A stretch of 64,000 nt of DNA from Amoeboaphelidium protococcarum (lineage: Eukaryota > Aphelidiomycota > Aphelidea): contig JALECJ010000258.1 in assembly GCA_023515745.1 (NCBI GenBank), forward strand, positions 2,641,164 to 2,705,163. Direction: 5' to 3'. Shown piece by piece: positions 10,355 through 25,500 of the stretch. A program made the position numbers and the translations under genes. Position 1 is the stretch's first letter. Each line of letters starts with the position of its first letter. The notes under the pieces are model-generated. The model saw only the letters and a list, made by a program, of their open reading frames with translations. It ran no database searches and was not told the DNA's origin.

Positions 10355-13342
10355 TCAATATTCTATAGGCGTGAAAGCATGAACAGCCGCATGCTGTGTA
10401 AACTCGGCATACTTCTTGTCTTTATCAACTGTCTGTGCCAGATTAAACATCAGAGACCTATAATTCTCCTACATTCTTCGCTTATCAAACTTGGTCCTTA
10501 TAGCCGTGATGTTGTCCTAAGAAATGACCAAATCCAGATTCCGTATAACGGCAGACGCATAATTCTCAACACTATCATTGACATCTAGCAGTTGACCATT
10601 TACGTGATCATTAACAATTTCCCTAAATGCACCAACATTGGATGACACAACAGGAACTCCCATTGCGAGACATTGTACAGCAGTAAACGGTATACCCTCA
10701 AAAATAGAAGTCATAAGCAATAAATCGATCTCCACAATGATCTCCTCCACCTTGTCCTGATATCCCAGAAAAAAGACATGCTCTAGCTGAACTTATTTGG
10801 CTAAAGCTTACATCGCCTCAAGCTTATTACCAGAGCCGACGACAAGGAAGTAGGTGGCGTTATTCATCTGCTTAATCGCCGATGCTATTCGTATCCACTT
10901 CTCAGGGTCTTTCTCCGAATCGACTCGCCCTATGAATGCGACAACCTTTGCAGTGACAGGTATTCCCAACCATGTTCTAAAGTTTTTCTGCTTTATTTTG
11001 ATTACATTACTCCTGTTATACAGATTAAGATCAATGCCATTGTCGATTATAGTGAAATCCTTCTCAGGCAGCTAATACTTGACATTCATATGCCTCCTCA
11101 GGTCCTGACTAATGACTACTCGCTTGTCCAAGTACTGATGGAATGGAGCTGACAGCGAATCCCAAGAATAATCGTTAGTGTAAAGATGAACAAGATCGAC
11201 AAACTTGACCTGCGTTCCCCTGTTCTTCATCATTCGCGCCAAGTTATAACCAGTGTATCCATTACGCACAAACACTACATCCACTTGACGCGAGTAGATT
11301 AGATACTCCACCAGTCTCAGCTGCCCTTCCCAACCATTGGCCACTCTATCGAGATGAAAGATATCGTCCGCAAATTTGGCAAACTTATCGAACCATTCAT
11401 GACCTTTCCAATCAGTCTCTGTGACTATTGTTACATGGAACTTTACCTCGGGGGAGTAATGAGACTTAAAGCTCTGGTGCATAGCCTCAATAATATCCAA
11501 GTCCACCTTCTCCGACCCACCAACCACCATATAAGGAATGTTATAAAGCACATGAACAACCGTTTAGTTACTACATAAGCGAAAGTGCTTATTGTTGGAC
11601 GATACTCTGAATCGCAGCGTCTGATAATCAAAAGTACTTTAAGCCTGTTACTATTCAGCTAATAAGCGAGCGCTTTATGCGGACAAGTGTCGATCACCAA
11701 ATGAGATGTTATACTATTTAGCATATCTTACATCAAGTCGACCGAGGGAAAATGCTCCATCTGTCAACGGTAAACCAAAAGCTTGAGGGTTTCGTTTCTT
11801 CAGCTCCGCCAGCCAGTGCTGCTCATTGGGATTCTTCTTGACAATCTGCCCCGTCATCCCGTTCTTGTGCCGTCTGTAATAGAACAGTTCTTCCCTAAGT
11901 ATCCTACCAGGCTTGCCCATACCACGCAAACGCAGCCAGAAGTCATAGTCCTCCCATCCTTCAAACGTCTCATCCATTCCGCCAGCGTTGATGTAATCCT
12001 ATCTTCTAATCATGGCAAAAGATGGCAAATAATTCTCCTTCTGTAGACGATTTCCATCATACTCATCCATAACCTTAAAGTTGTACTCTCCAAAGTGAAC
12101 ACTACCAGGATATACAAAAGACACGTCGTTGTACTCTGTTAATTTCAAAGCCAACTTTTCCAATGTAGTGCTATTGATCAAGTCATCCGGATCAAAGAAG
12201 ATGATAAACTCACCCTGCGCCATCAACACGCCAATATTTCTCGAATAGGAGAGACCGTGATTTTTCTACGTCCATACTTTAATATCAGTCTTGTAACTAC
12301 TAACAATACTGATCATTTCATTATGAGACTTCTGGTTCGAACCATCATCGATCAGTATGACCTCCATGTCTGACAGGCTCTACCTTTCCAAGCAGTCTAG
12401 CGATTCTCTGAGATACATCTCATTGTTGTAGTATGGGATGATAACAGACACGAATGGCTTTCGACTGTCCAATAAATGCTATTGGTTGGACAAAGACAGT
12501 CGCGCCAGATTGTTTGATATAGAAGACGTCTTTACAAGAGATCCTGATAAAGTGAGAGCATTGATGGGGTAATAGGCAGAGTTCAACTGTGCGGCAGAAT
12601 TTGACAATGCATTGCAGTACTCTTCCCCAGAAGTTTGAGCCCCAATAACAGATTTAAATCTGGCAGTGTTGACAAGCGCGTGCTACAGAAAGCTCTATCC
12701 ATCCAGAGTGCCCAAGAACTCTATATTCTTGTATCCATGGACAGATTTGGACTGAGAATTGACATAGTCAAACAGCAGAATGTCCACAGAGCTATTAGAC
12801 ATGGCGAGTTTAACCAACGTCATCAGCGACTAACTTACAACGAACTCTTGACCAGATTTGACGGTGAGCACGTAATTGCAGTCCTGACCAGCTTCCAGCA
12901 ATCTCCAGTAATCACAGGGCGAATGAGCCTAGCGGTAGGTTGAGGCTAGAGATTACACAGCACCAACCATCTCAGACATGAAGTAGTCATTGATTACGCG
13001 CACATTAAAATTTTGGAATACTTGAGCCTGCAAAGAGATCAGCGTCTTGCGCATTGCAGCGTAATCGTCGCTAGTCTCTAGGATAACGTCTACGCATTGA
13101 CTCGGCTTCAGTGAAGCAATCCCAGCAGATAATGTCTTGGATCGGAGGCTCAAGTCTGGCAGCTCAAACTCTTCCATTATCTACTGGGCAACTTTGAATC
13201 TACCCACATCTTTGTTCTAAATATTATTCTGCAGTGCTATATTGACTAGATATCCAAGAGAGCATAGCAGAAGAAATGCGAACCACAATGTTTTAGGATT
13301 GCAAATATTGTGAGTCTGAAACAACTCCTAAAACGGCATCAT
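10355..13342 (-). CDS. Bifunctional GT2-GT4 glycosyltransferase, type II membrane anchor (copy B)
   Basis: One intronless 995-aa frame ending in TGA 10355-10357. Hydrophobic anchor at about residues 19-33 (WFAFLLLCSLGYLV). A poorly conserved stem with several Cys reaches to residue ~280. The GT2 domain shows VSVIIPYYNN, ILIDDGSN near 332, FFDPDD, and GGMDETFEGWEDYDFW. The GT4 domain shows NIPYMVVGGSEKVD near 600, NGIDLNLYN, VAFIGRVDSEKDPE and FEGIPFTAVQ. It is clearly paralogous to copy A (shared ENYLPSFAM, GWEDYDFWLRL, FYYRRHKNGMTG-like blocks), and both lie on the minus strand, as expected for a tandem duplication later split by the plus-strand gene. The second Glu of the GT4 E-x7-E motif is Gln. 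The first of two adjacent ATG codons was taken as start. Confidence 0.88.
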
Positions 13343-13568
13343 TGTTGATTTGAGGAACACTTTGAAGAGGATCTTCGAAGACGTAAATTGCTGATTACCA
13401 AATCAAGAGAGAAAACTATTTAATCTATGTGTGGAATCAGATTGGAATCTATTTAATTTATCCACTTGGTAATGCCGGTGGCAAGTGATGTTGTCATGGT
13501 GGCCAGCATCAAGAGTCTATCTAAAGAAAATTACCAGCTTATGAGGCGGTAACCAAGGCGCAAAGCAA

Positions 13569-14548
13569 TCAGATCCAACGACGCAACTTCACAGAGACAA
13601 ACAGTCTTAGTGGAAGAGTTTATAGTCTTGGATTGTTAATTGACAATATTTTAAATTAGTTCCTCTTTAGTTTCTAAACAAATAGCTATGCGGGAAGGGC
13701 GTTGAGATATTGCGCCAAGTTGGTAGTAGATGATGATTGAGAAGACTCCGCTTTCAGATTCCCCAATTCTTTTTCAAGATTACCAGTGATATATTTTGTT
13801 AATTCAGCAAATTAACGTTCATTATCAGAAGACTGTTGTTATGGACCCTTTTAAATCAAATTAACCAATTTATCTGCGGTAAGATTGTAATCTTTCAGTA
13901 GATGCGAAGGGAGCAAAACGCGTCCAAATTGCGCGTTGGGAACGACACTGCGCAAAAGATTAGACACCCCAACAACTGAAGCAATCTAATTGATAGAGAC
14001 ATTATTTAGTGACGATGTATGATCAGACACTTGACCATAAAGTTATAACAGGTTTCCGTATGTGGCACGACAATGGTCCTGATATTCATCCAATGTATCG
14101 TACCGCTATCGCATGAAATCGTTTTAACGCGCGCTAATCAGAGCCATCACAAAGTTGCGATCAATATGAACTTTATCACGATAGAGCATGATTTTTAGTG
14201 CATCAATAACAGGATGTCCCGAGCCTTTAATACTACCATCTGACCTAACGTCCTTGCTTGCTCCAATAGTATCAAATATCCGCTCCACCTGGTCTGAATA
14301 CCATCTAAAGCGCATCAAACCGGCAAGATCATTTTTCGCCGTTTCTCTGATCTGCGCCAATTCAACATTCAACGCCCTCAACACAAACTGATACTTGTGT
14401 CCTGCTGGATAAGCTAAAGATAAAAGATATCCTTCATAATCCTTTTTCCTACATAGAATAATTTTAAATACTCTTTAAATTTGAAGTCAACACGATGCAT
14501 ATATATAAGTTACAATAAGGTATCTCTACAATACACAAATGGGTCCAT
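13569..14548 (-). CDS. NDUFAF6: NDUFAF6-like complex I assembly factor (squalene/phytoene synthase fold)
   Basis: Exons 14548-14514 and 14448-13569 (intron 65 nt, phase 2), at least 304 aa. Family blocks are YCRDTLLKKDYEGYLLSL spanning the splice, ALNVELAQIRE, GLMRFRWY, GHPVIDAL, the RQRYDTLDEYQDHC region, and the C-terminal LPLRLFV. NDUFAF6 is a mitochondrial protein needed for early assembly of respiratory complex I; its phytoene-synthase-like active-site Asp pattern is not maintained. The ATG at 14548 gives almost no targeting sequence. The same frame stays open upstream through about 14700 but without an ATG, so the true start may lie on a further upstream exon. The gene is divergent from phosphofructokinase. 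Confidence 0.82.
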
Positions 14549-14717
14549 TACTAAAGGCGACGCGCTCGCTAAACAACAAACGTTGAAATTCCCAATTGAA
14601 TGAAAGAGAGAGGCGATCGTTCGGCGATTTGTTGATAAAACTTTCTCTTCAGCACTGATCACCTCCGCCTTTAATAAGTATCGGGCTTTATCATTAATCT
14701 CTCGCTGAAGTTTAAAA

Positions 14718-17687
<2,970 letters not shown>

Positions 17688-17796
17688 AACTACTGTAAAA
17701 TCTGCTAGTACACAAGCGGGACCTAATGGCAATAATAATGATAATAAGAATGACACCAAATGAAATCCATATATATAAAATATAATCTTCAATTGA

Positions 17797-18829
<1,033 letters not shown>

Positions 18830-19880
18830 ATGAATTTAAAAGAGTTGATTCCATTAGATCTTGGATCTGAATGTCAAAAAGGTAAATATAATTTAGTTCT
18901 CAGTCATAGGGGAGATCAAATGTTAATTTGTATGTGTAGCGGCAAAGATCTTGGACCAGTTTATCAAGCCAGAGGAGGCTAAAGAAAAGAGCCCTGATAG
19001 TATAATCCCACCTGATATCATTTAGAAGGCAAAGGGATTGGCCATTTTGCAGGTTATTAAGGCCGGTTTCCTATGGTCTGGCAGAGCAGGTACCGGTGTA
19101 GTTATAGCGAGACTGGGCGATGGCTCTTGGTCAGCACCGTCAGCTATCGCCACGGCATCTATCGGATTTGGTGCCCAGATTGGCGGGGAGATGACTGATT
19201 TCATCATTGTGTTGAACACTCAGGAGGCTGTGGATGCTTTCAGTCAGAAGGGAAACTTCACTGTGGGATCCAATCTCAGCGTCGCCGCCGGACCAATAGG
19301 CAGGAATGCTGAAATGTCAGCCTCAGTCTCTGATTTTAAATAGCCTAAACTCGCCTCCATGTACTCCTACTCAAAGACCAAGGGTATGTTTATCGGAGTA
19401 TCATTGGAGGGATCGATGATTGTGCAGAGAAATGATGCTAACAAAGCGTTCTATCATCGCGCTGTGACTGCAAAGGAAATTCTTAGTGGTCAAGTGGAGC
19501 GGCCAGAAGCTGGTGCGTAATTGTATGCAGCATTGGAGCGTAGAAGTGGTGTTGGATCATCTTCCACCTCGCCAATGGTCAACTGTCCACCATCATATTT
19601 TGTCTCGTAACAATCATAGAATTACTCTGCATTATCCGGCAGTGGACCGAGTATTCCACCTCGACCACAACAATTATAGAATGCTTCAGGTGTATCTGTA
19701 GCGATTGCTATGTATGACTTTGTGGCATAGAGATAGGGTGATTTATCGTTCAAGAAGGGTGATCAGATTGAAGTGGTAAAGAAGACAACATCTAAAGATG
19801 ACTGGTGGGTTGGCAAGAAGGTTGGCGGAGAGGGTTAGACTGGAAATTTCCCGGCGAATTACGTGGAATTTAAACAATGA
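18830..19880 (+). CDS. YSC84: Ysc84/SH3YL1-family protein (SYLF + SH3)
   Basis: Exons 18830-18881 and 18940-19880 (intron 58 nt, phase 1), 330 aa. The N-terminal SYLF lipid- and actin-binding domain (about residues 1-215) shows IIPPDIIQKAKGLAIL, KAGFLWSGRAGTGVV, WSAPSAIA, LNTQEAVDAFS, AAGPIGRNAE and SYSKTKGMF. A Gln/Ser/Pro-rich linker follows. The C-terminal SH3 domain (about 270-328) has AMYDFVAQRQGDLSF, DDWWVG and GNFPANYVEF. Yeast Ysc84/Lsb3 act at cortical actin patches in endocytosis. Short exon 1 (NLKELIPLDLGSECQK) matches the family N-terminus. The domain order and length are as in fungi. Confidence 0.95.
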
Positions 19881-19993
19881 TGATTCCCAACTTGAGATTT
19901 GAATTTGTAATATATATATTTCTACTAAAACTGGGTTATAATAACTGTAATTCTATTAAAACACCATTGAACACCACCGCTTTAATAAGGGAA

Positions 19994-20269
19994 TCAGTAT
20001 CGCCATTTAGGACCGCGCGGAGACCGAGAAGGCTTATCCTGAGTGTATGGCTCAATGCCGTGCTTCACGTTATCTATCCAGTGCAAAAGATACTTTCTAT
20101 CTGTAGTATTAAGACCAGCATCTTTTAATTGTTCCGATTTGGCCGCGATTACATCATCCCAACTCTGGAATTTATCAGCATACTACACCATATTACGTCC
20201 AATCTTTCCCAAAAAATCTTTCACTTCATACTTGTTCTACGCTGTCGAGTTGGACGCGTATCGCATCAT
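19994..20269 (-). CDS. FYV4: Mitochondrial ribosomal protein mS41 (FYV4, IGR motif)
   Basis: A compact 91-aa frame. It carries the hallmark FLGKIGRNMVQYADKF (IGR motif), then SWDDVIAAKSEQLKDAG and RKYLLHWIDNVKHGIEPY. These match the fungal FYV4/mS41 core, a small-subunit component of the mitochondrial ribosome. The likely start (20269, two adjacent ATG codons) leaves a short basic leader MMRYASNS. The stop TGA is 19996-19994, 114 bp from the convergent Ysc84-like stop. The frame is too interrupted by TAG/TAA to show as coding with the standard code. Confidence 0.85.
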
Positions 20270-20645
20270 TTACCTGTATTATTACGATTTTATAGTCATT
20301 CTATATACTTTACTTTATGCCTTCTTAATTCCGCACAGACAATATGTGTATTATTAGTGATCGCAATTCTTTGTGAAGGATCGGGATGAATATAGCTGGA
20401 GATAAAAGTGTTCAGCGTTACTCTTCAAGTTTTCCGATAGAAAACTTTTCTTAACGCGTCTTGCGGTGTGTAACTTTCTGCGTCTATCGCGTCCCTCTAT
20501 GGCGACAATCTCCTGCGAGTAAACATCAAAGCGCGAAATTTACGAAAAGTCGTCAAAATATATAGTGATCGACAGCATATTTTATTTATTGCTTTTTTGT
20601 GTAATATTGATATTATATAAAATTTTAAATTAGTAAAAAAATATA
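20270..20645. promoter_or_regulatory. Divergent promoter between mS41 and CK2-beta
   Basis: 376 bp, AT-rich in its right half, ending TAAAAAAATATAATG at the CK2-beta start. It holds no supported frame; short ORFs here break at TGA. Confidence 0.4.
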
Positions 20646-21560
20646 ATGAGTGCTTCGTAAAGTAGTCAATCCAGCGAAGAGTCTTCATTTGAATGGGTAA
20701 GAGAGTATTTGTAGATAAAGGGTACAGAGTATTTCTGCGAGGTGGATCAGCACTATATTTTGGATAAATTCAACCTCACCGGTCTCAATTATGAAGTGGC
20801 CTTCTTTAATCCGGCGTATGATTTAATTTGCGATAAAATGGATGAGGAGTAGGCTATTAGTTCATATGATCTGGCAATGAATAATGACCAGTAGGGTGGC
20901 AGTAATGCTAATTTAAATGTGTCAGCGGAGGATATATAACAAGAATTGATCAAGAATGCGCGCCATCTGTACGGCCTCATCCATGCCAGGTACATACTGA
21001 CCACCAAAGGTTTATATGCTATGCAACAAAAGTTTAAGAGCGGCCACTTCGGAAGGTGTCCTCGTGTATGGTGTTAAGGTTAGGCGTTATTACCCGTTGG
21101 ATTGACTGATGTCCCAGGATAGTTGGGCGTGAAATTGTTTTGTGCCAAGTGTGAAGATGTCTATGATCCCAAGAGTAAGAGACACTTGTATGTGGACGGA
21201 GCGTACTTTACCACCACATTTCCTCACCTATTCCTGTAATAATATCCGCAGTACATTCCGACGCGTGTTGTCACATCCGGCCAAGTCACCCCGTCTAACA
21301 GCAATGTCAGTAGCACTAGTGTCCGCGACATGTAAAATGTATCATAACATTCTAATGCTAGCGGTGATTTGGAATCTTCCATCAGGTATGTACCAAGAAT
21401 ATATGGATTCAAGATTAGAGATTACTCCAAGGTGCTGCCTCAAATTCCACATAGTATTATGGAACAGGCCCATTAGGTGCGATAAAATGAACAAGTATTA
21501 TAAGCCGCGATGAATTAAAGCGTGGCCAACGTTGAATCTAATCAAATCATGACAGATTGA
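20646..21560 (+). CDS. CKB/CSNK2B: Casein kinase 2 regulatory beta subunit
   Basis: An intronless 304-aa frame. Family signatures in order: [42 protein letters not shown] and CAKC (the four zinc-binding Cys, near residues 137-168), [13 protein letters not shown], and RVYGFKI-like PRIYGFKI. An acidic/Gln insert (about 60-90) and a Ser/Thr-rich loop (about 205-245) make it longer than human CK2-beta (215 aa), much like yeast Ckb1. CK2-beta forms the dimer that holds two catalytic subunits and selects substrates. Stop TGA 21558-21560. Confidence 0.96.
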
Positions 21561-21658
21561 TGATGATAATGTTGGCGGTAATGCTATCTACCATAATCAG
21601 TACATTCACAATGAAACCATGTTATTAAGAATAGATATTCACTTTTCTGACACTAAAA

Positions 21659-23974
21659 TCACAGATATTATTATTAATCTGGAATACTTTTCAGTTTAAC
21701 AAACTATAGTTCTTCCAATCTAGCCTTCAACTTTGGCATTTCACTCAGTTTATGCTCTAACTGCATCTTCTCCTCCTACAGACCAAGACGTCCCTTCGCA
21801 TCCAAATGACTGAAAGAAATACCACCAGCACCGTCAAACTGCAGAATATAGTCATGATACTGCCACAGCGATGGGCGATGCGACACTGTCATTAATGTGA
21901 TACCAAGTTTAGTTGCATTGGTGTACATTACTCTCTCGATCTCTAGTGAGACACTGGACGTGCATTCATCCAGGATGGCAAACTTGGGATTATGATAATA
22001 CAAGCGAGCCATAGCGATTCTCTGCTTATCTCCACCAGAGAGCACCTCCTTCCAATCTTTCACCGCATCATAACCACCTTCTCTATCCTTGAGATTGAGC
22101 AGTTCCAGCACCTCCAAGTGCCTGTCCAAATCCACATCAGTTATACCTCTGGCTAGCATATCATCAAAGGTATGCGGATAGATGATCTGATCACGGAATG
22201 TGCCCGTCACTAAATAAGGTCTCTATGGAATATAGAATATCTGTGAAGGATCTGGCTTAGTCAAAGTGCCACCATAGACAGGCCATAATCCACCGAGAAT
22301 TCTAAAGAGAGAACTCTTACCACAACCATTTGGTCCGATAACCAACAAATGCATACCATCCTTGATTTCAAAGTCCATAGATGGCACTAAAATATCTCCA
22401 TTAGGAGAGACAATGGGGACTTTACGGAAGGAGACCACCTCACCAGACTTGTCAATCTTCACGTCGCCTCTCTATTTCAGCAGAGTCGCCGTGTCCATAC
22501 CGAGATTAAATTTGGACACTGTGACTAGAGTCTTTTTCATTTTTCCCTAACTGATATCCTGGAATGCCTCCAATAATTCGTACACCCTTGCAGTATATCC
22601 AGCCAGTTCACTCACCTCCTTATACGAGTACATAATTCTACCAAAAGCATCAGAAGAAGTCAACAACAGTCGTCGATTAGTAACAAAGCTCTAAGTGCGC
22701 ATACCAGCTTTATCTCCCTTCTGAGTTGAATTGGATTGCGAAGAAGCGGAAGCAAGAGCAGACACTGAAGAATCTGGTGCTCCAGTAGTAATAGCCTTTT
22801 CAAAGAATACAGGAACTGCACAGAGTATTAATCCACAAGCTCCCCAAAAGTATTTCACCACAAAATCTTCAAGCATACCATAACCAATTCTCACTTTATA
22901 TATGGAATTAACATGCTTGATGAGTGCAGTATAAGCATTATTCAAAATATCCTTCTCCACTGTTGGTATCACAATTTCATCAGCTTTAGGTACTGCAACA
23001 ACACGATCTTGTACGCCAGAGGTATTCTATGAAAGAGCAAGAGGCTTAAGACGTTTAGGACGATGCATTAGAGCAATCTCTTCGGCATTCTCAATCAATC
23101 TGGCATGAGTGAATCTAAACTCTCCCTCCAATCTCTACTCCTCCGCCACCATCTTACCGAATGGAGGCATAAGCACCCGGATAACCCACGCAGAGAAATT
23201 GATCACCAGACTTGCACCAAGCAGAGGATCTCCACCCACAGCTCTGGATAACTGCACATTGTAAATGATGATATCCAGAATAGGTTTAGCCAGATTCGAG
23301 TACAGCTCAGATAGAGAATTGCAAAACTTTTATACATCCTGTGTAATACACTAATCTGCATTCTTGATTCTATCATCCAAGTTGGCCACCTTGTAAAACA
23401 TTGCATTACTCATGTACTTTTCATGTATGAACAGCGTCAGTCTAGTTCTAAAAGCAATTCCAATCTTACTCTGCAGGTACGTCAGCATACTATTACAATA
23501 GGTAGCAGGTAAAGCAATCCCCATCCACATTACAATTCCCCACAAGAACTGCTTTCCTCTAGCACGCACAAGATCACTGACTAACCTACCATCCAGCTGC
23601 GCGACATACACCGACAATATGGTTCTAAATACCAGGAAGAATGTATGTAGAATGATCAGACCCATTTCTTTGCAGTAGAATCTTGGTATCAGGATATTAA
23701 GCAGGAACTTTAATCTCTGAAAGAACTCATGATTGATCTCTACCCTTCTCTTGCCAGATTTATCAAATTTCTAAACATCTTTACTATTACTATTACTTCC
23801 ATTATCATTATCACTCTTTTTCATGGTTGAACTCTTGGATTTAGAACCACCACCACTCATAGAAGATCGAACTTTGTACGCAACAGAGCCGAGTGCAACA
23901 AGATACACCAATCTTCTGATATGCCTATGATTTGTAAGTGCCGCACTATACAGAGTACTCAAAGCAGTTGGCAT
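21659..23974 (-). CDS. ABCD: Peroxisomal half-size ABC transporter, ABCD family
   Basis: An intronless 771-aa frame. The N-terminal part has basic/hydrophobic segments; the membrane domain (about 75-400) includes the [21 protein letters not shown] block and [20 protein letters not shown], typical of the ABCD family. The EEIALMHRP stretch is the conserved EAA-like loop. The nucleotide-binding domain has Walker [11 protein letters not shown] near 545, signature LSGGDKQR near 643, Walker [11 protein letters not shown] and the H-loop SHRPSL. Family members import very-long-chain acyl-CoAs into peroxisomes as dimers. A Ser-rich stretch (about 420-450) follows the membrane part. A short coiled tail ([20 protein letters not shown]) closes it. 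Confidence 0.95.
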
Positions 23975-24467
23975 AATTCTCTTAATCTCTATCTTAATTT
24001 TGCAATAAGTAAGAGGAAATTTCTAAAGTACGAATACAAGTTTTAGAGGAGGATGAAAAGAAGAGCGAAACTGAATGTAAAAGAGTGAGAGGAGAAATGA
24101 GAAAGAAAGAATTCGTTTCGTCAGCGCTGAAGAGATCTGCGATATAAAAGCGAGAAACAAAGATGAGCCGGACAGAGGATTCACACAGAGAGAATATTCA
24201 CGCGCGTTTCAAGATTAATCTTGGGAGAATGAATGGCTTTTTACTTTGACTGAATGTCGGTATATCTTTACTAATTACCATTGCTAGTTGAAGTTCTGTT
24301 TAATGATGATCGTGTGCAACAAAATTATGGCCCAATCAGGTAACTGCTTCATTTCACCCGCAATAGAACCAACTGTCAACCACCTTTATTTACACTTGCC
24401 AACTCTTTTTCATTCTATCGGTAAAAAATCAAATAATTTAGAGTGTTAGTCACAATAGTGTCAAAAG
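23975..24467. promoter_or_regulatory. Divergent promoter between ABCD transporter and a membrane coiled-coil gene
   Basis: 493 bp with a TATAAAAG at 24143-24150 and no supported coding frame. Confidence 0.4.
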
Positions 24468-25418
24468 ATGGAGACATTAAGAGATTCTTTGACATCTTAG
24501 ATCAATTACCATATAGAGCATTTGACTTCCCAGCCAAACTTTGACGCGCTAAAACAATCGGTTACAAATGGCACTCACAACTATCTGGATTAGTTTACGG
24601 ATTCTTTGTTAGCGATAGACGCGTATACTATTGGTTTAGGTGCTGTAGTTGTATTTGTGGTGTATATGGCGTTTAAAGGTGGTAGTTACACTGGTTAAGA
24701 AGGAGATAATTATAGTTAGAATCTGGACGTACAAAGCTTGTTGCATCAGCTGGAATAGGCAAGGCTGAAACAAGCTGAATAAGAAGTTGCAATTGACAAA
24801 TTAAGTCAGCAATTGCATCAAGCAAACATTTAAATATAAGCTTTAGTAAAGCATCAAAATTTGCTACCTGTAAATTGTCTTGGATTCGATAAGGATGGAG
24901 TTGCTTTGACTTTGCCTCAACTAGATAAGTAGCGCGTGCAATTGCAACTGGATGAATTTTCTGCTGCATAGTGTTTGAGTGCAATGAGATTCAATCAGGT
25001 GGTCGAGATACTGGCTGTAGATGTTTATCCATCCAGGAAGCGTTCGATTGATATTGCATCTTTAAATGATGAGACTGCAATCACCTCTGAGTACACCGCG
25101 ATGGATAATATTTTAAATGCGCTTGCTTTACTGATCAGCTTGAATCACCGTGTGCAGTAGATTTCTCTGTCGTGTCATCTCAATTCTGCCGAGTAAGATC
25201 ACCGCCACCCACCCGTCACTGCAAGTACCATCAAATTGGAGTAGATAAATACGCTGCAGATTGGAGAATTGTGTGATGCATTGAAGAACACCACTAGTTT
25301 GTAGAAATTGGCGTTCACGGGTGTGCGCTTTCTTCCAGAGCAAGTCCAAATGTTGGAATACGCCGCCGACCTCAATCCAGTCTTCCAAGAGATGCATCTA
25401 AGCATGATGAAATCCTGA
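24468..25418 (+). CDS. Unknown single-pass membrane protein with coiled coil
   Basis: A 316-aa frame, ATG 24468 to TGA 25416-25418, full of in-frame TAA/TAG as in its neighbours, which argues that it is a genuine gene. Residues about 48-65 (TIGLGAVVVFVVYMAF) are one clear membrane span with a short amphipathic N-terminal part before it. A Gln-rich heptad stretch follows (about 78-125, LLHQLEQARLKQAEQEV, LSQQLHQANI). The C-terminal 190 residues are mixed alpha/beta with leucine-rich pieces (LQIGELCDALKNTTSLQKLA). I do not recognise a family. The topology resembles tail-out membrane tethers; that is only a guess. Confidence 0.65.
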
Positions 25419-25500
25419 TTAAATAGATTCAATTCATATATTACACATGGTATATAAGCACTTCTCTCAGTAAATTAGTGATATGTCACATTCAGGAAGA

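Noticed and set aside
5208-13342. Many in-frame TAA/TAG could mean decayed glycosyltransferase pseudogenes.
   Set aside because: The same pattern occurs in ubiquitin, Hsp70, Ras and PFK, which must be functional; reading TAA/TAG as Gln restores all of them with TGA-only ends.
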